Below, piece by piece: positions 50,701 through 62,885 of a DNA stretch of 64,000 bases. The stretch is from Metallyticus violacea (taxonomy: Eukaryota > Arthropoda > Insecta > Mantodea > Metallyticidae), in assembly GCA_030762175.1 (NCBI GenBank), contig JAUJEO010000019.1:6454001-6518000 (forward strand), in the 5' to 3' direction. Positions within the stretch are counted from its first letter, which is position 1. Each line of letters opens with the position of its first letter. The position numbers were made by a program, and so were the translations under genes. The notes under the pieces are model-generated. The model did no database searches, was not told the DNA's origin, and saw only the letters and a list, made by a program, of their open reading frames with translations.

Positions 50701-52455
50701 TCTCTTTCATTATACTAGTTTGATAGCCTCAGACAAGCATATTATGCGCAAAGAATCTCGAAAAGAAAAAAATTTTTTTTCGAAGTTTGGAAACTTCCTT
50801 AGAATCACTTTTTTTCCATTCTTATTTGAGATAACTGGTTCTCTTTCATTATACTTGTTTGATAGCCTTAGACAAGCATATTATGCGCAAAGAATCTCGA
50901 AAAGAAAAAAATTTTTTTTCGAAGTTTGGAAACTTCGTTAGAATCACTTTTTTTCCGTTCTTATTTGAGATAACTGGTTTTGTTTCATTATACTAGTTTG
51001 ATAGCCTCAGACAAGCATATTATGCGCAAAGAATCTCGAAAAGAAAAAAATTTTTTTTCGAAGTTTGGAAACTTCGTTAGAATCACTTTTTTTCCGTTCT
51101 TATTTGAGATAACTGGTTCTCTTTCATTATAATAGTTTGATAGCTTCAGACAAGCATATTATGCGCAAAGAATCTCGAAAAGAAAAAAATTTTTTTTCGA
51201 AGTTTGGAAACTTCCTTAGAATCACTTTTTTTCCATTCTTATTTGATATAACTTGTTCTCTTTTATTATACTTGTTTGATAGCCTTAGACAAGCATATTA
51301 TGCGCAAAGAATCTCGAAAAGAAAAAAATTTTTTTTCGAAGTTTGGAAACTTCGTTAGAATCACTTATTTTCCGTTCTTATTTAAGATTACTGGTTCTCT
51401 TTCATTATACTAGTTTGATAGCCTCAGACAAGCATATTATGCGCAAAGAATCTCGAAAAGAAAAAATTTTTTTTTCGAAGTTTGGAAACTTCGTTAGAAT
51501 CACTTTTTTTCCGTTCTTATTTGAGATAACTGGTTCTCTTTCATTATACTAGTTTGATAGCCTCAGATAAGCATATTATGCGCAAAGAATCTCGAAAAGG
51601 AAAAAAAATTTTTTTCGAAGTTTGGAAACTTCCTTAGAATCACTTTTTTTCCATTCTTATTTGAGATAACTTGTTCTCTTTCATTATACTTGTTGGATAG
51701 CCTTAGACAAGCATATTATGCGCAAAGAATCTCGAAAAGAAAAAAATTTTTTTTCGAAGTTTGGAAACTTCGTTAGAATCACTTTTTTTCCGTTCTTATT
51801 TAAGATTACTGGTTCTCTTTCTATATACTAGTTTGATAGCCTCAGACAAGCATATTATGCGCAAAGAATCTCGAAAAGAAAAAAATTTTTTTTCGAAGTT
51901 TGGAAACTTCCTTAGAATCACTTTTTTTCCATTCTTATTTGAGATAACTTGTTCTCTTTCATTATACTTGTTTGATAGCCTTAGACAAGCATATTATGCG
52001 CAAAGAATCTCGAAAAGAAAAAAATTTTTTTTCGAAGTTTGGAAACTTCGTTAGAATCACTTTTTTTCCGTTCTTATTTAAGATTACTGGTTCTCTTTCA
52101 TTATACTAGTTTGATAGCCTCAGACAAGCATATTATGCGCAAAGAATCTCGAAAAGAAAAAAATTGTTTTTCGAAGTTTGGAAACTTCCTTAGAATCACT
52201 TTTTTTCCGTTCTTATTTGAGATAACTGGTTCTCTTTCATTATACTAGTTTGATAGCCTCAGACAAGCATATTATGCGCAAAGAATCTCGAAAAGTAAAA
52301 AATTTTTTTTCGAAGTTTGGAAACTTCCTTAGAATCACTTTTTTTCCATTCTTATTTGAGATAACTTGTTCTCTTTCATTATACTTGTTGGATAGCCTTA
52401 GACAAGCATATTATGCGCAAAGAATCTCGAAAAGAAAAAAATTTTTTTTCGAAGT
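47726..52455. repeat. Right-domain HOR unit B, first part, 34 monomers
   Basis: It is phased by 'tattattcgc' at 47960. Bases 47726-51136 copy 41884-45294 with private changes: 'gcggaaag' (48382), 'ttttcggttc' (about 50119) and A6T9 at about 49656. From 51137 it changes to the order found at 35140 onwards ('gatataac', 'cttgttggatag', 'tctatatac'; offset about 15998). The change of template is near 51137-51240. Confidence 0.75.
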
Positions 52456-55376
52456 TTGGAAACTTCCTTAGAATCACTTTTTTTCCATTCTTATTTGAGA
52501 TAACTTGTTCTCTTTCATTATACTAGTTTGATAGCCTCAGACAAGCATATTATGCGCAAAGAATCTCGAAAAGAAAAAATTTTTTTTTCGAAGTTTGGAA
52601 ACTTCGTTAGAATCACTTTTTTTCCGTTCTTATTTGAGATAACTTGTTCTCTTTCATTATACTAGTTTGATAGCCTTAGACAAGCATATTATTCGCAAAG
52701 AATCTCGAAAAGAAAAAAATTTTTTTTCGAAGTTTGGAAACTTCGTTAGAATCACTTTTTTTCCGTTCTTATTTAAGATTACTGGTTCTCTTTCATTATA
52801 CTAGTTTGATAGCCTCAGACAAGCATATTATGCGCAAAGAATCTCGAAAAGAAAAAAATTTTATTTCGAAGTTTGGAAACTTCGTTAGAATCACTTTTTT
52901 TCCGTTCTTATTTGAGATAACTGGTTCTCTTTCATTATACTAGTTTGATAGCCTCAGAAAAGCATATTATGCGCAAAGAATCTCTAAAAGAAAAAATTTT
53001 TTTTTCGAAGTTTGGAAACTTCGTTAGAATCACTTTTTTTCCGTTCTTATTTGAGATAACTGGTTCTCTTTCATTATACTAGTTTGATAGCCTCAGAAAA
53101 GCATAGGTATGCGCAAAGAATCTCGAAAAGAAAAAAATTTTTTTTCGAAGTTTGGAAACTTCCTTAGAATCACTTTTTTTCCATTCTTATTTGAGATAAC
53201 TTGTTCTCTTTCATTATACTAGTTTGATAGCCTTAGACAAGCATATTATGCGCAAAGAATCTCGAAAAGAAAAAAATTTTTTTTCGAAGTTTGGAAACTT
53301 CGTTAGAATCACTTTTTTTCCGTTCTTATTTAAGATTACTGGTTCTCTTTCATTATACTAGTTTGATAGCCTCAGACAAGCATATTATGCGCAAAGAATC
53401 TCGAAAAGAAAAAAATTTTATTTCGAAGTTTGGAAACTTCGTTAGAATCACTTTTTTTCCGTTCTTATTTGAGATAACTGGTTCTCTTTCATTATACTAG
53501 TTTGATAGCCTCAGACAAGCATATTATGCGCAAAGAATCTCGAAAAGAAAAAAATTTTTTTTCGAATTTTTGAAACTTCCTTAGAATCACTTTTTTTCTA
53601 TTCTTATTTGAGATAACTTGTTCTCTTTCATTATACTTGTTTGATAGCCTTAGACAAGCATATTATGCGCAAAGAATCTCGAAAAGAAAAAAATTGTTTT
53701 TCGAAGTTTGGAAACTTCGTTAGAATCACTTTTTTTCCGTTCTTATTTAAGATTACTGGTTCTCTTTCATTATACTAGTTTGATAGCCTCAGACAAGCAT
53801 ACTATGCGCAAAGAATCTCGAAAAGAAAAAAATTTTTTTTCGAAGTTTGGAAACTTCGTTATAATCACTTTTTTTCCGTTCTTATTTGAGATAACTTGTT
53901 CTCTTTCATTATACTAGTTTGATAGCCTTAGACAAGCATATTGTGCGCAAAGAATCTCGAAAATAAAAAAAATTTTTTTCGAAGTTTGGAAACTTCGTTA
54001 GAATCACTTGTTTTCCGTTCTTATTCAAGATTACTGGTTCTCTTTCATTATACTAGTTTGATACCCTCAGACAAGCATATTGTGCGCAAAGAATCTCGAA
54101 AATAAAAAAAATTTTTTTCGAAGTTTGGAAACTTCGTTAGAATCACTTTTTTTCCGTTCTTATTCAAGATTACTGGTTCTCTTTCATTATACTAGTTTGA
54201 TAGCCTCAGACAAGCATATTATGCGCAAAGAATTCTCGAAAAGAAAAAAATTTTATTTCGAAGTTTGGAAACTTCGTTAGAATCACTTTTTTTCCGTTCT
54301 TATTTGAGATAACTGGTTCTCTTTCATTATACTAGTTTGATAGCCTCAGAAAAGCATATTATGCGCAAAGAATCTCTAAAAGAAAAAATTTTTTTTTCGA
54401 AGTTTGGAAACTTCGTTAGAATCACTTTTTTTCCGTTCTTATTTGAGATAACTGGTTCTCTTTCATTATACTAGTTTGATAACCTCAGAAAACCATAGGT
54501 ATGCCCAAAGAATCTCGAAAAGAAAAAAAATTTTTTTCGAAGTTTGGAAACTTCGTTAGAATCACTTTTTTTCCGTTCTTATTTAAGATTACTGGTTCTC
54601 TTTCTATATACTAGTTTGATAGCCTCAGACAAGCATATTATGCGCAAAGAATCTCGAAAAGAAAAAAATTTTTTTTCGAAGTTTGGAAACTTCCTTAGCA
54701 TCACTTTTTTTCCATTCTTATTTGAGATAACTTGTTCTCTTTCATTATACTTGTTTGATAGCCTTAGACAAGCATATTATGCGCAAAGAATCTCGAAAAG
54801 AAAAAAATTTTTTTTCGAAGTTTGTAAACTTCGTTAGAATCACTTTTTTTCCGTTCTTATTTAAGATTACTGGTTCTCTTTCATTATACTAGTTTGATAA
54901 CCTCAGACAAGCATATTATGCGCAAAGAATCTCGAAAAGAAAAAAATTTTATTTCGAAGTTTGGAAACTTCGTTAGAATCACTTTTTTTCCGTTCTTATT
55001 TGAGATAACTGGTTCTCTTTCATTATACTAGTTTGATAGCCTCAGAAAAGCATATTATGCGCAAAGAATCTCGAAAAGAAAAAAATTTTTTTTGAAGTTT
55101 GGAAACTTCCTTAGAATCACTTTTTTTCCATTCTTATTTGAGATAACTTGTTCTCTTTCTATATACTAGTTTGACAGCCTCAGACAAGTATATTATGCGC
55201 AAAGAATCTCGAAAAGAAAAAAATTTTTTTTCGAAGTTTGGAAACTTCCTTAGAATCACTTTTTTTCCATTCTTATTTGAGATAACTTGTTCTCTTTCAT
55301 TATACTAGTTTGATAGCCTTAGACAAGCATATTATGCGCAAAGAATCTCGAAAAGAAAAAAATTTTTTTTCGAAGT
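52456..55376. repeat. Right-domain HOR unit B, second part, 21 monomers
   Basis: It is phased by 'tattattcgc' at 52690, 2921 bp. It follows 36597-39794 with two or three monomers missing (offset 15859 falling to 15720) and contains the doubled 'tattgtgcgc' monomers (53939 and 54078), 'ccataggtatgccc' (54493) and the 'tttttttgaag' monomer (about 55093). Together with 51137-52455 it forms a 4.2-kb copy of 35140-39794. Confidence 0.7.
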
Positions 55377-58300
55377 TTGGAAACTTCGTTAGAATCACTT
55401 TTTTTCCGTTCTTATTTAAGATTACTGGTTCTCTTTCATTATACTAGTTTGATAGCCTCAGACAAGCATATTATGCGCAAAGAATCTCGAAAAGAAAAAA
55501 ATTTTTTTTCGAAGTTTGGAAACTTCGTTAGAATCACTTTTTTTCCGTTCTTATTTGAGATAACTTGTTCTCTTTCATTATACTAGTTTGATAGCCTTAG
55601 ACAAGCATATTATTCGCAAAGAATCTCGAAAAGAAAAAAATTTTTTTTCGAAGTTTGGAAACTTCGTTAGAATCACTTTTTTTCCGTTCTTATTTAAGAT
55701 TACTGGTTCTCTTTCATTATACTAGTTTGATAGCCTCAGACAAGCATATTATGCGCAAAGAATCTCGAAAAGAAAAAAATTTTATTTCGAAGTTTGGAAA
55801 CTTCGTTAGAATCACTTTTTTTCCGTTCTTATTTGAGATAACTGGTTCTCTTTCATTATACTAGTTTGATAGCCTCAGAAAAGCATATTATGCCCAAAGA
55901 ATCTCTAAAAGAAAAAATTTTTTTTTCGAAGTTTGGAAACTTCGTTAGAATCACTTTTTTTCCGTTCTTATTTGAGATAACTGGTTCTCTTTCATTATAC
56001 TAGTTTGATAGCCTCAGAAAAGCATAGGTATGCGCAAAGAATCTCGAAAAGAAAAAAAATTTTTTTCGAAGTTTGGAAACTTCGTTAGAATCACTTTTTT
56101 TCCGTTCTTATTTGAGATAACTGGTTCTCTTTCATTATACTAGTTTGATAGCCTCAGACAAGCATATTATGCGCAAAGAATCTCGAAAAGAAAAAAATTT
56201 TTTTTCGAAGTTTGGAAACTTCCTTAGAATCACTTTTTTTCCATTCTTATTTGAGATAACTTGTTCTCTTTCATTATACTTGTTTGATAGCCTTAGACAA
56301 GCATATTATGCGCAAAGAATCTCGAAAAGAAAAAAAATTTTTTTCGAAGTTTGGAAACTTCGTTAGAATCACTTTTTTTCCGTTCTTATTTAAGATTACT
56401 GGTTCTCTTTCATTATACTAGTTTGATAGCCTCAGACAAGCATATTATGCGCAAAGAATCTCGAAAAGAAAAAAAATTTTTTTAGAAGTTTGGAAACTTC
56501 GTTAGAATCACTTTTTTTCCGTTCTTATTTGAGATAACTTGATCTCTTTCATTATACTAGTTTGATAGCCTTAGACAAGCATATTATGCGCAAAGAATCT
56601 CGAAAAGAAAAAAATTTTTTTTCGAAGTTTGGAAACTTCGTTAGAATCACTTTTTTTCCGTTCTTATTTAAGATTACTGGTTCTCTTTCATTATACTAGT
56701 TTGATAGCCTCAGACAAGCATATTATGCGCAAAGAATCTCGAAAAGAAAAAAATTTTATTTCGAAGTTTGGAAACTTCGTTAGAATCACTTTTTTTCCGT
56801 TCTTATTTGAGATAACTGGTTCTCTTTCATTATACTAGTTTGATAGCCTCAGACAAGCATATTATGCGCAAAGAATCTCGAAAAGAAAAAAATTTTTTTT
56901 CGAAGTTTGGAAACTTCCTTAGAATCACTTTTTTTTCATTCTTATTTGAGTTAACTTGTTCTCTTTCATTATACTTGTTTGATAGCCTTAGACAAGCATA
57001 TTATGCGCAAAGAATCTCGAAAAGAAAAAAATTTTTTTTCGAAGTTTGGAAACTTCGTTAGAATCACTTTTTTTCCGTTCTTATTTAAGATTACTGGTTC
57101 TCTTTCATTATACTAGTTTGATAGCCTCAGACAAGCAAACTATGCGCAAAGAATCTCTAAAAGAAAAAATTTTTTTTTCGAGGTTTGGAAACTTCGTTAG
57201 AATCACTTTTTTTCCGTTCTTATTTGAGATAACTGGTTCTCTTTCATTATACTAGTTTGATAGCCTCAGAAAAGCATAGGTATGCCCAAAGAATCTCGAA
57301 AAGAAAAAAAATTTTTTTCGAAGTTTGGAAACTTCGTTAGAATCACTTTTTTTCCGTTCTTATTTGAGATAACTGGTTCTCTTTCATTATACTAGTTTGA
57401 TAGCCTCAGACAAGCATATTATGCGCAAAGAATCTCGAAAAGAAAAAAATTTTATTTCGAAGTTTGGAAACTTCCTTAGAATCACTTTTTTTCCATTCTT
57501 ATTTGATATAACTTGTTCTCTTTTATTATACTTGTTTGATAGCCTTAGACAAGCATATTATGCGCAAAGAATCTCCAAAAGAAAAAAATTTTTTTTCGAA
57601 GTTTGGAAACTTCGTTAGAATCACTTTTTTTCCGTTCTTATTTAAGATTACTGGTTCTCTTTCATTATACTAGTTTGATAGCCTCAGACAAGCATATTAT
57701 GCGCAAAGAATCTCGAAAAGAAAAAAATTTTTTTTCGAAGTTTGGAAACTTCGTTAGAATCACTTTTTTTCCGTTCTTATTTGAGATAACTGGTTCTCTT
57801 TCATTATACTAGTTTGATAGCCTCAGACAAGCTAATTATGCGCAAAGAATCTCGAAAAGAAAAAAATTTTTTTTCGAAGTTTGGAAACTTCCTTAGAATC
57901 ACTTTTTTTCCATTCTTATTTGAGATAACTTGTTCTCTTTCATTATACTTGTTGTATAGCCTTAGACAAGCATATTATGCGCAAAGAATCTCGAAAAGAA
58001 AAAAATTTTTTTTCGAAGTTTGGAAACTTCGTTAGAATCACTTTTTTTCCGTTCTTATTTAAGATTACTGGTTCTCTTTCTATATACTAGTTTGATAGCC
58101 TCAGACAAGCATATTATGCGCAAAGAATCTCGAAAAGAAAAAAATTTTTTTTCGAAGTTTGGAAACTTCCTTAGAATCACTTTTTTTCCGTTCTTATTTG
58201 AGATAACTGGTTCTCTTTCATTATACTAGTTTGATATCCTCAGAAAAGCATAGGTATGCGCAAAGAATCTCGAAAAGAAAAAAATTTTTTTTCGAAGTTT

Positions 58301-59965
58301 GGAAACTTCGTTAGAATCACTTTTTTTCCGTTCTTATTTGAGATAACTGGTTCTCTTTCATTATACTAGTTTGATAGCCTCAGACAAGCATATTATGCGC
58401 AAAGAATCTCGAAAAGAAAAAAATTTTTTTTCGAAGTTTGGAAACTTCCTTAGAATCACTTTTTTTCCATTCTTATTTGAGATAACTGGTTCTCTTTCAT
58501 TATACTTGTTTGATAGCCTTAGACAAGCATATTATGCGCAAAGAATCTCGAAAAGAAAAAAATTTTTTTTCGAAGTTTGGAAACTTCGTTAGAATCACTT
58601 TTTTTCCGTTCTTATTTGAGATAACTGGTTTTGTTTCATTATACTAGTTTGATAGCCTCAGACAAGCATATTATGCGCAAAGAATCTCGAAAAGAAAAAA
58701 ATTTTTTTTCGAAGTTTGGAAACTTCGTTAGAATCACTTTTTTTCCGTTCTTATTTGAGATAACTGGTTCTCTTTCATTATAATAGTTTGATAGCTTCAG
58801 ACAAGCATATTATGCGCAAAGAATCTCGAAAAGAAAAAAATTTTTTTTCGAAGTTTGGAAACTTCCTTAGAATCACTTTTTTTCCATTCTTATTTGAGAT
58901 AACTTGTTCTCTTTCATTATACTTGTTGGATAGCCTTAGACAAGCATATTATGCGCAAAGAATCTCGAAAAGAAAAAAATTTTTTTTCGAAGTTTGGAAA
59001 CTTCGTTAGAATCACTTTTTTTCCGTTCTTATTTAAGATTACTGGTTCTCTTTCTATATACTAGTTTGATAGCCTCAGACAAGCATATTATGCGCAAAGA
59101 ATCTCGAAAAGAAAAAAATTTTTTTTCGAAGTTTGGAAACTTCCTTAGAATCACTTTTTTTCCATTCTTATTTGAGATAACTTGTTCTCTTTCATTATAC
59201 TTGTTTGATAGCCTTAGACAAGTGTATTATGCGCAAAGAATCTCGAAAAGAAAAAAAATTTTTTTCGAAGTTTGGAAACTTCGTTAGAATCACTTTTTTT
59301 CCGTTCTTATTTAAGATTACTGGTTCTCTTTCATTATACTAGTTTGATAGCCTCAGACAAGCATATTATGCACAAAGAATCTCGAAAAGAAAAAAATTTT
59401 ATTTCGAAGTTTGGAAACTTCGTTAGAATCACTTTTTTTCCGTTCTTATTTGAGATAACTGGTTCTCTTTCATTATACTAGTTTGATAGCCTCAGAAAAG
59501 CATATTATGCGCAAAGAATCTCGAAAAGAAAAAAATTTTTTTTCGAAGTTTGGAAACTTCCTTAGAATCACTTTTTTTCCATTCTTATTTGAGATAACTT
59601 GTTCTCTTTCATTATACTTGTTGGATAGCCTTAGACAAGCATATTATGCGCAAAGAATCTCGAAAAGAAAAAAATTTTTTTTCGAAGTTTGGAAACTTCG
59701 TTAGAATCACTTTCTTTCCGTTCTTATTTAAGATTACTGGTTCTCTTTCTATATACTAGTTTGATAGCCTCAGACAAGCATATTATGCGCAAAGAATCTC
59801 GAAAAGAAAAAATTTTTTTTCGAAGTTTGGAAACTTCCTTAGAATCACTTTTTTTCCATTCTTATTTGAGATAACTTGTTCTCTTTCATTATACTAGTTT
59901 GATAGCCTTAGACAAGCATATTATGCGCAAAGAATCTCGAAAAGAAAAAAATTTTTTTTCGAAGT
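55377..59965. repeat. Right-domain HOR unit C, 33 monomers
   Basis: It is phased by 'tattattcgc' at 55611, 4589 bp. 'cataggta' monomers are at 56022, 57274 and 58248. It agrees with unit A over about 4.07 kb at an offset of 13493 and shares with A, against B, 'tatgcccaaagaatctct' (55892), 'gagttaac' (about 56948) and 'caagtgtatt' (59223). From about 59480 it follows the order at 39340-39795. Confidence 0.8.
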
Positions 59966-62885
59966 TTGGAAACTTCGTTAGAATCACTTTTTTTCCGTTC
60001 TTATTTAAGATTACTGGTTCTCTTTCATTATACTAGTTTGATAGCCTCAGCCAAGCATATTATGCGCAAAGAATCTCGAAAAGAAAAAAAATTTTTTTCG
60101 AAGTTTGGAAACTTCGTTAGAATCACTTTTTTTCCGTTCTTATTTGAGATAACTTGTTCTCTTTCATTATACTAGTTTGATAGCCTTAGACAAGCATATT
60201 ATTCGCAAAGAATCTCGAAAAGAAAAAAATTTTTTTTCGAAGTTTGGAAACTTCGTTAGAATCACTTTTTTTCCGTTCTTATTTAAGATTACTGGTTCTC
60301 TTTCATTATACTAGTTTGATAGCCTCAGACAAGCATATTATGCGCAAAGAATCTCGAAAAGAAAAAAATTTTATTTCGAAGTTTGGAAACTTCATTAGAA
60401 TAACTTTTTTTCCGTTCTTATTTGAGATAACTGGTTCTCTTTCATTATACTAGTTTGATAGCCTCAGAAAAGCATATTATGCGCAAAGAATCTCTAAAAG
60501 AAAAAATTTTTTTTTCGAAGTTTGGAAACTTCGTTAGAATCACTTTTTTTCCGTTCTTATTTGAGATAACTGGTTCTCTTTCATTATACTAGTTTGATAG
60601 CCTCAGAAAAGCATAGGTATGCGCAAAGAATCTCGAAAAGAAAAAAATTTTTTTTCGAAGTTTGGAAACTTCGTTAGAATCACTTTTTTTCCGTTCTTAT
60701 TTGAGATAACTGGTTCTCTTTCATTATACTAGTGTGATAGCCTCAGACAAGCATATTATGCGCAAAGAATCTCGAAAAGAAAAAAATTTTTTTTCGAAGT
60801 TTGGAAACTTCCTTAGAATCACTTTTTTTCCATTCTTATTTGAGATAACTTGTTCTCTTTCATTATACTTGTTTGATAGCCTTAGACAAGCATATTATGC
60901 GCAAAGAATCTCGAAAAGAAAAAAATTTTTTTTCGAAGTTTGGAAACTTCGTTAGAATCACTTTTTTTCCGTTCTTATTTAAGATTACTGGTTCTCTTTC
61001 ATTATACTAGTTTGATAGCCTCAGACAAGCATATTATGCGCAAAGAATCTCGAAAAGAAAAAAATTTTTTTTAGAAGTTTGGAAACTTCGTTAGAATCAC
61101 TTTTTTTCCGTTCTTATTTGAGATAACTTGTTCTCTTTCATTATACTAGTTTGATAGCCTTAGACAAGCATATTATGCGCAAAGAATCTCGAAAAGAAAA
61201 AAATTTTTTTTCGAAGTTTGGAAACTTCGTTAGAATCACTTTTTTTCCGTTCTTATTTTAGATTACTGGTTCTCTTTCATTATACTAGTTTGATAGCCTC
61301 AGACAAGCATATTATGCGCAAAGAATCTCGAAAAGAAAAAAATTTTATTTCGAAGTTTGGAAACTTCGTTAGAATCACTTTTTTTCCGTTCTTATTTGAG
61401 ATAACTGGTTCTCTTTCATTATACTAGTTTGATAGCCTCAGACAAGCATATTATGCGCAAAGAATCTCGAAAAGAAAAAAAATTTTTTTCGAAGTTTGGA
61501 AACTTCCTTAGAATCACTTTTTTTCCATTCTTATTTGAGATAACTTGTTCTCTTTCATTATACTTGTTTGATAGCCTTAGACAAGCATATTATGCGCAAA
61601 GAATCTCGAAAAGAAAAAAATTTTTTTTCGAAGTTTGGAAACTTCTTTAGAATCACTTTTTTTCCGTTCTTATTTAAGATTACTGGTTCTCTTTCATTAT
61701 ACTAGTTTGATAGCCTCAGACAAGCATACTATGCGCAAAGAATCTCTAAAAGAAAAAATTTTTTTTTCGAAGTTTGGAAACTTCGTTAGAATCACTTTTT
61801 TTCCGTTCTTATTTGAGATAACTGGTTCTCTTTCATTATACTAGTTTGATAGCCTCAGAAAAGCATAGGTATGCCCAAAGAATCTCGAAGAGAAAAAAAA
61901 TTTTTTTCGAAGTTTGGAAACTTCGTTAGAATCACTTTTTTTCCGTTCTTATTTGAGATAACTGGTTCTCTTTCATTATACTAGTTTGATAGCCTCAGAC
62001 AAGCATATTATGCGCAAAGAATCTCGAAAAGAAAAAAATTTTTTTTCGAAGTTTGGAAACTTCCTTAGAATCACTTTTTTTCCATTCTTATTTGATATAA
62101 CTTGTTCTCTTTTATTATACTTGTTTGATAGCCTTAGACAAGCATATTATGCGCAAAGAATCTCCAAAAGAAAAAAATTTTTTTTCGAAGTTTGGAAACT
62201 TCGTTAGAATCACTTTTTTTCCGTTCTTATTTCAGATTACTGGTTCTCTTTCATTATACTAGTTTGATAGCCTCAGACAAGCATATTATGCGCAAAGAAT
62301 CTCGAAAAGAAAAAAATTTTTTTTCGAAGTTTGGAAACTTCGTTAGAATCACTTTTTTTCCGTTCTTATTTGAGATAACTGGTTCTCTTTCATTATACTA
62401 GTTTGATAGCCTCAGACAAGCATATTATGCGCAAAGAATCTCGAAAAGAAAAAATTTTTTTTTCGAAGTTTGGAAACTTCCTTAGAATCACTTTTTTTCC
62501 ATTCTTATTTGAGATAACTTGTTCTCTTTCATTATACTTGTTGTATAGCCTTAGACAAGCATATTATGCGCAAAGAATCTCGAAAAGAAAAAAATTTTTT
62601 TTCGAAGTTTGGAAACTTCGTTAGAATCACTTTTTTTCCGTTCTTATTTAAGATTACTGGTTCTCTTTCTATATACTAGTTTGATAGCCTCAGACAAGCA
62701 TATTATGCGCAAAGAATCTCGAAAAGAAAAAAAATTTTTTTCGAAGTTTGGAAACTTCCTTAGAATCACTTTTTTTCCATTCTTATTTGAGATAACTTGT
62801 TCTCTTTCATTATACTTGTTTGATAGCCTTAGACAAGCATATTTTGCGCAAAGAATCTCGAAAAGAAAAAAATTTTTTTTCGAAG
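59966..62885. repeat. Right-domain HOR unit D, 21 monomers
   Basis: It is phased by 'tattattcgc' at 60200, 2920 bp. Bases 59966-62700 pair with 41884-44618 at an offset of 18082, but with more private changes than units B or C ('cagccaag' at 60049, 'ttttagatt' at 61258, 'ctcgaagag' at 61886, 'ttcagatt' at 62232). It is a more diverged copy. 'cataggta' monomers are at 60611 and 61863. Confidence 0.75.
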
